Shown here piece by piece: positions 11,280 through 21,170 of a stretch of 64,000 bases of DNA; the stretch's first letter is position 1, and the number at the start of each line of letters is the position of its first letter. The notes under the pieces are model-generated. The model saw only the letters and a list, made by a program, of their open reading frames with translations. It was not told the origin of the DNA and searched no databases. The translations under genes were made by a program, and so were the position numbers. Source of the stretch: an uncultured Pseudomonadota bacterium (lineage in GTDB: Bacteria > Pseudomonadota > Gammaproteobacteria > Burkholderiales > Methylophilaceae); NCBI GenBank assembly GCA_903833595.1, contig CAILFU010000147.1, forward strand, positions 1 to 64,000. Direction: 5' to 3'.

Positions 11280-12605
11280 GTGCGTAGCATTGCGCTCATA
11301 GACGTAAATAACTTCTATGTTTCTTGTGAGCGTGTCTTTAATCCTAAGCTTGTTGGTAGGCCTGTAGTCGTGCTGTCTAACAACGACGGCTGCGCCATCG
11401 CACGTAGTAACGAAGCTAAAGCATTAGGCGTGCCGATGGGTGCGCCGTGGTTTAAGTTAAAAGATTTAGCTAAACAACATGGCATGATTGGCTTATCTAG
11501 CAACTATGCCTTGTATGCAGACATGAGTAATCGTGTCATGAGCATCTTACGTGAATACAGCCCAGACCAAGAAGTGTATTCCATTGATGAATCGTTTTTA
11601 GACCTCACTGGCTTTCAATCACGAGACTTAATTAAGTACGGACAGCATATGCGTAAACGCATACTCAGATGGACAGGCTTACCCGTCTGCGTCGGCATCG
11701 GTTCAACCAAGACTTTAGCTAAGCTCGCCAATCACTGCGCTAAAAAACAACCCGTGTTTAATAGCGTGTGTAATCTGAATAACCTGTCTAGTGCCGAACT
11801 TGATTTGTTATTTAGTCAGATTGATGTGAGTGAGATATGGGGTATTGGTCGCAAGCTTGCGCCTAAGCTACAAGCACTAGGCATTAATAGCGTACTGGAT
11901 TTGAAGCGTGCGAATCCCGAACAACTACGACAACAGTTTAGCGTGGTCATGGAGAAGACCGTTCGTGAATTGAACGGGACGGTGTGTATTGAGCTAGAAG
12001 ACATTGCACCCCCTAAGCAGCAGATTATGAGTTCTAGAAGTTTTGGGCAGCCGGTAGAAGACTACAACAGCCTAGCTGAGTCAATTACACTTTATGTAAG
12101 TACCGCTGCTGTTAAATTACGTAAACAGCAGTCCCTTGCAGGTGTAGTGTATGTGTATATTGCAACCAGTCCATTCAAGCTAGATGAGAAGCAATATAGC
12201 AACGGTATACGCATCCCTCTTCCCAACCCTACAGATGACACTAGGTTATTAGCCAACATCGCGCTATGGGCCTTAAAACAGATCTACAGATCTAATTATA
12301 GTTACGCTAAAGCAGGGATAGTTTTAAGTGAACTGGTTACTCGTCAACACCTACAAAATGATTTATTTGCTAGATTACCTAGTTCAGATGCGCTCATGAC
12401 AGTCATGGATGGCATTAACCGTAAAATGGGTAAGGAATCAATCAAGCTTGCTAGTGAAGGCTTCATCAGACCCTGGCGTATGAAGCAAGAAAATAAGAGT
12501 CCTAGCTATACGACTAAGTGGGGTGATTTGCCAGTGGTTTACGACCCAAAATGGTCATTGATTAGCTGCATCTCAGGCATTTGTATTCAATATTTTAAAA
12601 ACTAA
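11280..12605 (+). CDS. umuC: DNA polymerase V catalytic subunit UmuC-like (Y family)
   Basis: [52 protein letters not shown]. Confidence 0.95.
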   Translation: MRSIALIDVNNFYVSCERVFNPKLVGRPVVVLSNNDGCAIARSNEAKALGVPMGAPWFKLKDLAKQHGMIGLSSNYALYADMSNRVMSILREYSPDQEVYSIDESFLDLTGFQSRDLIKYGQHMRKRILRWTGLPVCVGIGSTKTLAKLANHCAKKQPVFNSVCNLNNLSSAELDLLFSQIDVSEIWGIGRKLAPKLQALGINSVLDLKRANPEQLRQQFSVVMEKTVRELNGTVCIELEDIAPPKQQIMSSRSFGQPVEDYNSLAESITLYVSTAAVKLRKQQSLAGVVYVYIATSPFKLDEKQYSNGIRIPLPNPTDDTRLLANIALWALKQIYRSNYSYAKAGIVLSELVTRQHLQNDLFARLPSSDALMTVMDGINRKMGKESIKLASEGFIRPWRMKQENKSPSYTTKWGDLPVVYDPKWSLISCISGICIQYFKN

Positions 12606-12786
12606 CTTATTTAATCGGCCAATGTAAGTTGACCTCTATATTTTACAAATTTGTGGGTTGGTGTAGCCGTTCTTAAATTTATATAATTATTCTTTATTTC
12701 ACTTACACTTTAGAATTAATTATTTACAAATGACGGTCAGCTCAGCCCCTATTTGCAAAGTATTTGTAAATCTTGAATTACAACTG

Positions 12787-13365
12787 TTATGCAACTTTTT
12801 CAGTAAGATAGTCATACACTGAATTATTTACCGAAATTTGATCTGGACTATCATAACCAAATGTATTGCCGTCATATTCCGCAGTAAGAAGCGTTAAGTC
12901 ATCCCCGTTCGGCAGTTCTAACTGTCGTTTGATAAAAACAAGTTTTGAACTGTCAAACTCTCCCTCTATTTCGAGGCTACCCCAACGCCCTTTTTCAATT
13001 TCGCTGTGAAAGAAACAAAACTCATCTTCATTAAGATCCAACAAATTTACCCTAGGGTAGCTAATAACAACACAATTCAAGTTAATATCATCTAGATCAT
13101 CGTAATAGACTTCACCATTTATAATCACAGAGCTTGTATCAGGAAGAATACCCATAACAGAAATGTCCGCCTCATCTTGATAAGAGGTTGTTAATTGTTC
13201 GAAGCCATCTCCACCTTCATTTTTTCTGGCAACATAAGCACTAAGTTGGGCAGAGTTTAATTTTTTACATTCCATAAATGTAGAAAGACCTGATAACTCT
13301 ATAATTGTCGGCGTTTTATTCTTCATTATTAATCTTCCAGTATTTGTAAGGTTGGTTTTCAACAA
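12787..13365 (-). CDS. Hypothetical protein
   Basis: Uninterrupted 192-aa ORF with no recognised domain; real start may be MKNKTPTIIEL. Confidence 0.5.
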   Translation of the reverse strand: MLKTNLTNTGRLIMKNKTPTIIELSGLSTFMECKKLNSAQLSAYVARKNEGGDGFEQLTTSYQDEADISVMGILPDTSSVIINGEVYYDDLDDINLNCVVISYPRVNLLDLNEDEFCFFHSEIEKGRWGSLEIEGEFDSSKLVFIKRQLELPNGDDLTLLTAEYDGNTFGYDSPDQISVNNSVYDYLTEKVA

Positions 13366-13416
13366 AAAATCCTAATAGACTTAATCTTTAAAAAATCCAG
13401 TAGTAATATTTAGTAG

Positions 13417-13881
13417 CTACCATTTTAAACATTTCTGTGTGCATAAATCACTAAGCGTGTGTGCCAATAGTTTTATACACAAATTATCAATTAAATTAAT
13501 AACGTTTTCTTCCACAACTCCATTGCCACTTGACTCTGAATTTAGAAGTGATTCTGGGACACCTTCAGCAATTAAGTCATTTTTACTTATTAAGGGCGCG
13601 CCAGAGCTATCTCTTAAATTGTTAAATTGAATTTCATAATGGTTTTTATAGTGTAGTTCCTCAGATCTTAAGACATTAGTAATAAAACCAAAACCGAAAA
13701 TTCCAGTAACTTTTCCTTGTCTAAGTAAAATTACTTTAGAATTCTCTTTTTTTACTTTAGATCTAATTCTCCAAGATGTGTGTACTGTATTTTTCTCACG
13801 AAATTCCTTTCTCATAATCTCATAATCTTCAGTTGTATAATCACCGTTTTCTGGCTTCCAAGTCGCTAAGTAATAATTCAT
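13417..13881 (-). CDS. EVE/PUA-like domain protein (tentative)
   Basis: N terminus NYYLATWKPENGDY...SKVILLRQGKVTGIFGFGFI resembles EVE-domain proteins. Confidence 0.45.
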   Translation of the reverse strand: MNYYLATWKPENGDYTTEDYEIMRKEFREKNTVHTSWRIRSKVKKENSKVILLRQGKVTGIFGFGFITNVLRSEELHYKNHYEIQFNNLRDSSGAPLISKNDLIAEGVPESLLNSESSGNGVVEENVINLIDNLCIKLLAHTLSDLCTQKCLKW

Positions 13882-14014
13882 AACTCACCTTTCATTTCCA
13901 AATGTCGGACTATTTTTTTATCATTGCATCGTCAAAAACCCAGACAATTCTATTTATTTAATTTATTAGAAGGCATCTATTACACATTAAGTTAATATCC
14001 ACAAAAAATGGTTT

Positions 14015-15430
14015 TTAGACTGATTCTTTGCTTTCTATTTTAAGTGAATGAATAAGGTTTAATAAGTCACTCTGATCAAGTAATTTATTACTAAGTAGCT
14101 TGTTCTTTATACTGTTGAGAATATACACATTTTCATCTAATAACGTGTAAACAATTTTATATTGTTTGGAAAGGAAGTTAGTAACCATATTTTCAATCTG
14201 AGATAGTTCAGATTGACTTGGATTATCTGATGTAATTTTCAACCGTTCACTTGCGCCATTAGAAGACTCCATATTGTCAGATATTCCTCTGTATGCAAAC
14301 ATCTTATTACATAATTCACTAGCATCTTTAAGGTCTGCACTAGCTGACATAGTGCTAACGTTACTAGCGCCGTAAATTAAGTGCTCAGCGACTCTGCCCG
14401 CTAAGGCCACTCTAACTGAATGTCTAAAATTTATATATGTTGTATCATTATTTCGTGCATGGTGATATTCATATGAATCAGCAACCACACCTCTGAAGTT
14501 TTCTGATTCAATAATACTGGAATACTCTGGTATATTGGCACCCTTAGAATCAATGATAGATATTGATGCGTGACCAGCTTCGTGAATAGCAACTCTATGC
14601 AAATATTCATCGGATGCTACTGGATAGGTATCAGCTTCAGCACTACCTACCATTGCTAGGTGTACTAGGTCAGCAAACTCCACTTTTCTTTTTTCTTGAT
14701 TGGCAATTCTTTTAAGACGAAGTGCTATTAAACCTTGACGTCTATCATTACTAAAGTTCATTTCAACCAGTTTTCCAACTTTAACTAGCCCGTTGATTAT
14801 TGAGTCAGCACATAAATGCTGTCCAATAAGCTTAATAAACCTAGAACCTAACTCTTCAACGGTATATTCGACAATTGAAAAGCGGCGATCAAAAAGACCT
14901 GCCTGGCGAAATGATTTTGAGAGTCCGCTGAAGTCTTCAATGGAAGTGCTCAATAAGACAGGGCAAAGCGGATCAAAACTTTTGATAAGGTTACAAATTT
15001 TATCCTGAATCTTTGACGCATCATTACCTGAATTTTCATAGTCTATATTCTCTAAAAACTTATTAGGCTGAAGATAAATAAGGGTAGGGCAAATTATCTT
15101 CAGAGAATTCTTATCTTCTAGAAAAGCGTCAGAAATCTCATTGGCACTTATTATTCTAAATTCAATCTTCAAATCAAAGGCAACTCTTCGTAAAATCTGT
15201 TTGCAACGATCATGGTCGGAGTCAACGATGGTAATTGCATGCCCAACTAAATCCCAACCATGAATATCAATGTTCGATGAGATTGCATTTTTAACCTCTT
15301 CCATCCATTTTTTTAATACATCAATATGTCCAAAGTTAGACCAAGGTGGAACGTTATCCGCCAAATTATTTTGCTCTGGTTTGACAATACTTAAATTTTT
15401 TTTAACTGAGTTTATCTCACTAGACATCAA
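14015..15430 (-). CDS. FtsH-like M41 peptidase with degenerate AAA region
   Basis: HRVAIHEAGHASISI zinc motif and SASADLKDASELCNKMFAYRGIS; no canonical Walker A in the N-terminal half. Confidence 0.7.
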   Translation of the reverse strand: MMSSEINSVKKNLSIVKPEQNNLADNVPPWSNFGHIDVLKKWMEEVKNAISSNIDIHGWDLVGHAITIVDSDHDRCKQILRRVAFDLKIEFRIISANEISDAFLEDKNSLKIICPTLIYLQPNKFLENIDYENSGNDASKIQDKICNLIKSFDPLCPVLLSTSIEDFSGLSKSFRQAGLFDRRFSIVEYTVEELGSRFIKLIGQHLCADSIINGLVKVGKLVEMNFSNDRRQGLIALRLKRIANQEKRKVEFADLVHLAMVGSAEADTYPVASDEYLHRVAIHEAGHASISIIDSKGANIPEYSSIIESENFRGVVADSYEYHHARNNDTTYINFRHSVRVALAGRVAEHLIYGASNVSTMSASADLKDASELCNKMFAYRGISDNMESSNGASERLKITSDNPSQSELSQIENMVTNFLSKQYKIVYTLLDENVYILNSIKNKLLSNKLLDQSDLLNLIHSLKIESKESV

Positions 15431-15478
15431 CTACTTCCTTAAGAAGTTATAACGCTGATTATTATAGTTTAGGCAGTA

Positions 15479-15493
15479 GCTCACTAAGTGAGC
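15479..15493 (-). promoter_or_regulatory. Island motif site 1, upstream of the FtsH-like gene
   Basis: GCTCACTAAGTGAGC perfect palindrome; minus-strand TATAAT (15461-15466) 12 nt downstream. Confidence 0.75.
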
Positions 15494-15808
15494 CTGATGA
15501 AAATTAATATATATATATATATATTGACGGCGTAATTAATAATTTAATTTACCTATTTGTATCACTAGAATAAAGGCTGGAATGTTATTATGAGGGGTCT
15601 GTGAAAGTCGCCTATTGGACAAACAATCATAAGTTGAGTATTCCAATCAATGTTGACGGCATGTTTGATCATGGATCATGATACGCAGTATGGTCTGATA
15701 AACTATATAGCTAAATTTTCTCTTGGAGCTGACAGCTACTTTATTTCTGACTATGCTTACTCTAAATTGTTAGATGATCTGGACTTCCCCCAATATCGTA
15801 GACATTTT

Positions 15809-16618
15809 TCAATGTCCGATTTGTTGTTGTTCAAACTGAACGGGGCTTAAATAATTCAAATAACTATGCCTGCGTACACGATTATAAAACACTTCGATGT
15901 AATCAAATATCTCTGCTTTTAGTTCCTCTCTTGTGTTGTAAATTTTACCCCTGGTTTTCTCTTTCTTGAGGCTACTGAAGAACGACTCCATTGCTGCATT
16001 ATCGTAGCAATTGCCACGGCGACTCATGCTGGTCACAAAGTTGTTTTCCTTGCACCAGCGATTAAAATCATCACTGCCAAACTGACTGCCTTGATCTGAG
16101 TGAATGACTACAGGCTGTTTAGGCTGTCTGCGCCATTTAGCCATCAGCATCGCATCCAACACTAATTCTGTACGAATGTGCGACTGCATGCTCCAGCCCA
16201 CCACTGCACGTGAGTACAAATCAATCACCACAGCCAAATACAGCCAGCCCTCATGGGTGTAGATTTGGGTAATATCCGTGACCCATGCCTCATCAGGTGT
16301 CGTTGCCACAAATACTTGGCGCAACCGATTGGGTGCAGCAATCGCAGGCTTGCCTGCTTTGTAGCGAGCACGGCGATAACCACGTACCGCATGAATCTTA
16401 GCTTGATGCATAAGCTTAGCGACACGATTCTCGCTACAGGCTAAGCCTGCGGCTTTGCAATCACGGTAGACCCTTGGGCTACCGTAGATATTGCCACTGG
16501 CGGCAAAGAATTGTTTGATTTCCCCTAACAACACCGCGTTATCCAGTGCACGTGCAGATTCTGGTTTGTTGTTCCATGCGTAATAACCGCTACGATTCAC
16601 ATTCAGCACATGACACAT
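15809..16618 (-). CDS. IS3-family transposase OrfB (DDE integrase core); frame extends upstream into orfA
   Basis: WVTDITQIYTHEGWLYLAVVIDLYSRAVVGW, HSDQGSQF, SRRGNCYDNAAMESFFSSLKKE. Confidence 0.95.
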   Translation of the reverse strand: MCHVLNVNRSGYYAWNNKPESARALDNAVLLGEIKQFFAASGNIYGSPRVYRDCKAAGLACSENRVAKLMHQAKIHAVRGYRRARYKAGKPAIAAPNRLRQVFVATTPDEAWVTDITQIYTHEGWLYLAVVIDLYSRAVVGWSMQSHIRTELVLDAMLMAKWRRQPKQPVVIHSDQGSQFGSDDFNRWCKENNFVTSMSRRGNCYDNAAMESFFSSLKKEKTRGKIYNTREELKAEIFDYIEVFYNRVRRHSYLNYLSPVQFEQQQIGH

Positions 16619-16665
16619 CGTAATGACCTTAAACAGCTTGCTGTGCGCTTGGATGAATTTGTACT

Positions 16666-16950
16666 TTACTCGGGATGATTTGCAAAGTACACCGCGGCCT
16701 TTTTTAGGATTTCTCGCTCTTCAGTCGCCCGTTTCAGGGCTTTGTGAAGTTTGGCTATCTCAAGCTTAAGACTAGCAACATCTTGGCCGTCAGGCTGCTT
16801 TAATTGCTGCTCCGCCTCGGCCTTCCAGCGATATAGGCTTTTATCTGTGATGCCTAGTCGCTTGGCGACTTCAACTGCGCTATGACCTCGTTCTGTAATT
16901 TGCTTAAGTGCTTCTGCCTTAAACTCGTCGGTATATCTGATGCCTCTCAT
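16666..16950 (-). CDS. IS3-family transposase OrfA
   Basis: RYTDEFKAEALKQITERGHSAVEVAKRLGITDKSLYRWK. Confidence 0.93.
   Translation of the reverse strand: MRGIRYTDEFKAEALKQITERGHSAVEVAKRLGITDKSLYRWKAEAEQQLKQPDGQDVASLKLEIAKLHKALKRATEEREILKKAAVYFANHPE
16699..16705 (-). promoter_or_regulatory. Probable -1 ribosomal frameshift site (A AAA AAG)
   Basis: Minus strand ...cta aaa aag gcc in the OrfA frame; -1 frame is continuously open into OrfB. Confidence 0.75.
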
Positions 16951-17036
16951 TTAACTTCCTTTTAGTGATTTCAGACATTATCAACTGTCTACTAAATCGG
17001 GGGAAGTCCATGAATACTCATTATTGGAGAGTCTGG

Positions 17037-17051
17037 TGTCACAGAGTGAGC
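17037..17051 (-). promoter_or_regulatory. Island motif site 2, facing the IS (orphan)
   Basis: Minus GCTCACTCTGTGACA then 11 nt then AATAAT. Confidence 0.55.
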
Positions 17052-17093
17052 TAAGGATAATTATTTAATGTAACTTCTATAAGTAACATCCAA

Positions 17094-18437
17094 TTACTTT
17101 TTATCATCGGTAAAAAACTGCGCCTTACCTTGTGCAGATTTTCTTCTCAAAAAGGCTGCTTCAGTCTCCTCACTATCTAATGCTGAGCCCTCATTTTTTG
17201 AAGATAACCGAGTACTCATCTTGCTGCTTGAGAACCTAGCTTCTTTCATAAAAGAGATGTCATCGCGTTTTGTGGCTAGTTTTTCCATGGCCCTCAATAC
17301 ATCTTGTGCCCAAGGACTGGACCTGAAAGTCCGTCTTGCTTCATTTAAGATAAAGTCTGCTTCAGTCCAATCACCATGCTTAACTGCTCTGTGTGCTCGA
17401 TTAAGATACTCAGAAGCTAATAACTCATCTAATCTACGGCGTACTAACTCGTCTTCCGCAATAGCACTGTAAGCAACGGAGTTTAGGACTGGTAGCGACA
17501 ATATAGGACTTCTAGCGCGTATTTCACGTTCATTAATATCAAAGCCTGACAAATGAACCGAGAACAAATCTGCGATTTGGCCTTCACGCAATTCACCCGA
17601 AATAGTCACTTCAAACATTGCCCATGCTTCCGAGCCATAGGCAACATTAGGTAGCACCCATGCCTGAGACAAATCATCGGCCTTTAGATAATCATTCATT
17701 AGTCTGACTCTTACATCATCAGCATCCCTCACTCTGAGAATCGGTCCTTTAGCCCATAAATTAGACATGAGCTCGAACTCTTCGTTGAATGATTCCAAAA
17801 GATCGTCAGCTGTTTCTGCGTAGTAATGACTGCCCTGACCAGCCTTGGCAATGTTTACCATTAGTTCTTCGTTAAAATGTGAACCGAGACCATAGGTAGA
17901 AGTGGTGATTCCTTGGCTAGCTAATTGAGCAACTTGTCTGGTAATTTCTGATGGATTAACGATGCCGTCATTAGCACAACCATCGGACAGCAACACTACA
18001 CGCTTAAGGGCCGTTTGCGGTTCCTTTCGAACGAACTCATCTGCACCTTCACGCCAACCACCATGTAAATTAGTCTGACCGCCAGAATCTACGGCGGATA
18101 ACACTGTTCTGAGATTACTACGTTCCGCCATTAGACTAAGTGGAAAATTAAGCTCAACGCGGTTATCAAAAGTAACTAACGAGGCGAAATCTGTGTCGTT
18201 CAATTTATCGACCATAAAACGTACGCAACGAACCGCTTCTCTAAGCGGTGTGCCAGCCATTGAGCCAGAACGATCAATTACAAAGCCAAGACCATAAGGT
18301 TGACGCTGCTTCATTTCACTTGCGGGTAAATCAGGCGCTTGTACCCGAACCAGAACATGCACCTTATTTGTATGGCCTGCAAGAACGGCTGATCTGAGCG
18401 GCGTAACAATCAAACTTATTTTTTCATTTTGCATCAT
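17094..18437 (-). CDS. von Willebrand factor type A domain protein
   Basis: GFVIDRSGSMAGTPLREA MIDAS motif, VVLLSDGCAN; start MMQNEKISL preceded by AAGGAAC RBS (track start 18497 lies inside the motif). Confidence 0.8.
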   Translation of the reverse strand: MMQNEKISLIVTPLRSAVLAGHTNKVHVLVRVQAPDLPASEMKQRQPYGLGFVIDRSGSMAGTPLREAVRCVRFMVDKLNDTDFASLVTFDNRVELNFPLSLMAERSNLRTVLSAVDSGGQTNLHGGWREGADEFVRKEPQTALKRVVLLSDGCANDGIVNPSEITRQVAQLASQGITTSTYGLGSHFNEELMVNIAKAGQGSHYYAETADDLLESFNEEFELMSNLWAKGPILRVRDADDVRVRLMNDYLKADDLSQAWVLPNVAYGSEAWAMFEVTISGELREGQIADLFSVHLSGFDINEREIRARSPILSLPVLNSVAYSAIAEDELVRRRLDELLASEYLNRAHRAVKHGDWTEADFILNEARRTFRSSPWAQDVLRAMEKLATKRDDISFMKEARFSSSKMSTRLSSKNEGSALDSEETEAAFLRRKSAQGKAQFFTDDKK

Positions 18438-18491
18438 TGTTCCTTTAATCAATACAAATTTTTGTCGGAAACAATTATTGAACGATTGGAG

Positions 18492-18506
18492 TATCACAGA
18501 GTGAGC
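18492..18506 (-). promoter_or_regulatory. Island motif site 3, upstream of the VWA gene
   Basis: Minus GCTCACTCTGTGATA then 12 nt then AATAAT. Confidence 0.65.
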
Positions 18507-18552
18507 TAGTGCAAATAAATTACAAAATATCTCAAAAATTAACTCCTTAGAG

Positions 18553-18567
18553 GCTCACTCCTTGAGC
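18553..18567 (+). promoter_or_regulatory. Island motif site 4, upstream of the SprT-like gene
   Basis: GCTCACTCCTTGAGC; weak -10 (GACAAT) 11 nt downstream. Confidence 0.6.
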
Positions 18568-18609
18568 CCACCAAGTTGGACAATTTAATAATCATTGGGG
18601 AGATGAATA

Positions 18610-19233
18610 ATGAATACTTTTACCGAGACAACATCAACAGTTAGCAAAAACACTGAGACAGAAAATACCAGAGAAGCCTGGTTACTTAACGCCGTAGAAA
18701 AACTAAAACCGATCTTTAAAAAGCAAGGTTATGATGTGCCTAAAGTGCAAGTATCGTGTGGCTTCACAAGCTCTGGTAAAAATCGCCATGCTGGCGAGTG
18801 CTGGTCAAAAACAGCAACAAAAGCTGTAATTAGTGAGATATACATCAGCCCCAAATATGATGATGCAGTTGAGGTGATGGACATATTAGTTCATGAGTTG
18901 GTGCATGCGGTGGATAACTGCGAACACAAACACGGTGCCGAATTTAAAAAAATTGCTTTAGCTGTTGGATTAGAGGGCAAGATGCGTAGCGCATCTGCAG
19001 GACCAAAGCTAAGAAATGAGCTTATTGAAATAGCCAAAAACTTAAACCCTTACCCACACTTTAAGCTCAACATACCAACCATCATTAGAAGTTACAAACC
19101 ACGTCCTAAAGCGCGCTGTTCAGAATGTGGTTATGAGATTGGTATTTTTAAGAAATGGCAACATCTAGGGGCACCCATATGCCCAGTTCATAAGATTGAA
19201 ATGGACCAAATTGGAAATTGGGTGGATGACTAG
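18610..19233 (+). CDS. SprT-like zinc metallopeptidase
   Basis: LVHELVHAVDNCEHKHGAEFKKIA HExxH motif and C-terminal Cys/His zinc ribbon. Confidence 0.75.
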   Translation: MNTFTETTSTVSKNTETENTREAWLLNAVEKLKPIFKKQGYDVPKVQVSCGFTSSGKNRHAGECWSKTATKAVISEIYISPKYDDAVEVMDILVHELVHAVDNCEHKHGAEFKKIALAVGLEGKMRSASAGPKLRNELIEIAKNLNPYPHFKLNIPTIIRSYKPRPKARCSECGYEIGIFKKWQHLGAPICPVHKIEMDQIGNWVDD

Positions 19234-19277
19234 CGCTTAGTTTGCATCATCTAAGTAATAAGAAATTTTAGAGGAAA

Positions 19278-20426
19278 TTAACCGTGCCCCATCTCTTTAT
19301 GAGTACCAATCAAGTACGCTACCCAAAGCCCCTGCCCTTGATTGCGAAGATGCGCTCTAAAATTATCATCAATTCTAACCGAATAAACACCTGGCCCCTC
19401 TTTAGGCCATTGTTTAAAATTTAAACCTCTCAAAGTTCTATTTTCAAGTAATTTCTTCTTTGTACTTTCCCATTTAATTGCTATTTGGTGAAATTTTGAA
19501 GCCAACATATCTCTAACCTTTGGATCATCAATAATCTGTATAACAGGAGGCGGAACCCAGGCAGGGTCTAGCCAGCTTTCCAATCGGTGTGGATATATAA
19601 CATATTCAGGGCAAAGTGAGCGTCTCATAAAATTCTTTGGAAGAGCTTCTACCCATGGAGCTAAATCTAAACGAGGTAAGCAACCTGGTGGTTGAAAATC
19701 AAGGACGTTCGCAATCCACTCACCTGACAATACCTCAGTAGGCTCATCAAATCTAGCATAAGCATTAGGCTGAAGCGCCATAAAATCATGAGCAAATTCC
19801 TGCAAGCCAATGTTTTGGGTTTTTGCCCAAGAATATGCCTGCTTGTTAGCAAGAGCTTCTTCAACAAAGTGTGTTCTGCGACCTTTTAGAGCTCGACGTA
19901 GTGGCAAGTACAAATGTTTATTTAATGTCGTCTCAAACATCAAAGTTTGAATGTCAGCGCGAAAATGAAAATGTTCATGTGCTTGAAGAAAATTACGAGC
20001 CAATGCCCTTGGATCTTTGAATCCAGGGTAGGTTTGTAATATATCCCAGGCTACATTATCAATCCCTTGCCTAAGGTAAAAAATTCCCCACCTACCAGGA
20101 AAAGGATGCATACTAATTAACCGTCTGGTCTTGTAAAAAGCCAATGCTTCTAACCCACGAACCCTAATGCCACCTTCCACTAACTCCTTTTCTCTAGATG
20201 ACGGTTCCATTATTGATTGCCCTTCTGTTAAACGATCAAAAACACGATTTGATAATACATCATGATCGTACGGCACAATTCCATCTTCGTCCGAACTTGA
20301 TGGCTCATCAAATGTGTCCGTGTCAAAAACATCATTTTCTCCAGGCCATTCCGGTGTCATTTCGGCATCGTCTTTTGGTAATTGAGATAGAACATTCTCA
20401 AATAACTTTTCTACTACATTAACCAT
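19278..20426 (-). CDS. Uncharacterised protein with HExxH-like motif and RelE/ParE-like C-terminal tail (tentative)
   Basis: FLQAHEHFHFRADIQTLMFE; C-terminal GVYSVRIDDNFRAHLRNQGQGLWVAYLIGTHKEMGHG. Confidence 0.5.
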   Translation of the reverse strand: MVNVVEKLFENVLSQLPKDDAEMTPEWPGENDVFDTDTFDEPSSSDEDGIVPYDHDVLSNRVFDRLTEGQSIMEPSSREKELVEGGIRVRGLEALAFYKTRRLISMHPFPGRWGIFYLRQGIDNVAWDILQTYPGFKDPRALARNFLQAHEHFHFRADIQTLMFETTLNKHLYLPLRRALKGRRTHFVEEALANKQAYSWAKTQNIGLQEFAHDFMALQPNAYARFDEPTEVLSGEWIANVLDFQPPGCLPRLDLAPWVEALPKNFMRRSLCPEYVIYPHRLESWLDPAWVPPPVIQIIDDPKVRDMLASKFHQIAIKWESTKKKLLENRTLRGLNFKQWPKEGPGVYSVRIDDNFRAHLRNQGQGLWVAYLIGTHKEMGHG

Positions 20427-21036
20427 AAAAATTTTCCAAAATCATAGGGATGCCCTTATCTTCTATTATATTTTTTAGTTCATTCGGTTCTATGTTGTAC
20501 CATTCAATTGAGTCCCCCAAAACATTACCACTCACTTTTTTACTGCATATTATTTTTTGAATTTCACTTTCAAGTTCAAATGGTTCAGTAACATACTTTG
20601 AAAAAAATACATTAACTGTATAACCATATTTTGATGTATATTTTCTTGCCCTAGTCAATGGATCCATAAGACTGGTTGCACCTAATTTTGATTGATTGGG
20701 CTTGGCAGATGATGTGAAAATATAAATGTACCCGCTTAGATTTTTTCCATCAGATTGGTACTTGTGCCTTTTTTCATAAGGAATATCAATTTCATAATTG
20801 TTTGCTTTCACTGCACCAAGAAGCTCCTTTACAAAAACATCCGTCGGATCCAATTCGTAGAGATTGCGTGCTCTCGATAGTATCTCTTCCTTCGTCAAAT
20901 TTTTTGTCGCTATTTCATGTGCAATTGCTGTCATTTCTTCGCTTAATGGGTTACTTTTTCCCTTCATATGATCTCTATATGATCTCTGATAAAATTTTTT
21001 ATACATTTTCCACAGATTGACAGTCATAAAGTTCAA
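20419..21036 (-). CDS. GIY-YIG/T5orf172-like domain protein (tentative)
   Basis: SGYIYIFTSSAKPNQSKLGATSLMDPLTRARKY...VFFSKYVTEPFELESEIQKII; overlaps the downstream gene by 8 bp. Confidence 0.55.
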   Translation of the reverse strand: MNFMTVNLWKMYKKFYQRSYRDHMKGKSNPLSEEMTAIAHEIATKNLTKEEILSRARNLYELDPTDVFVKELLGAVKANNYEIDIPYEKRHKYQSDGKNLSGYIYIFTSSAKPNQSKLGATSLMDPLTRARKYTSKYGYTVNVFFSKYVTEPFELESEIQKIICSKKVSGNVLGDSIEWYNIEPNELKNIIEDKGIPMILENFYG

Positions 21037-21170
21037 CTCCTATTAACTCATCTAATTTATAAAATCGCTAGCAATGCTTATCTATATATAAATGCCAGTT
21101 ACTTAGAATTAATGTCAAGTTTTGGCGTGATTTTTTGAAAGAATTGTTAATTTAGTTTTGCTTATCCATT

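Larger units (their letters stand above)
15780..17010 (-). mobile_element. IS3-family insertion sequence (~1231 bp)
   Basis: Terminal inverted repeats TGGACTTCCCCCAATATCGTAGACA / TGGACTTCCCCCGATTTAGTAGACA; OrfA HTH and OrfB DDE integrase; no TSD seen. Confidence 0.92.

Noticed and set aside
15507-15524. (AT)n tract
   Set aside because: Simple dinucleotide repeat; no further structure to support function
15650-15850. ORF of 66 aa
   Set aside because: Its 3' part runs into the IS inverted repeat; at best a truncated remnant
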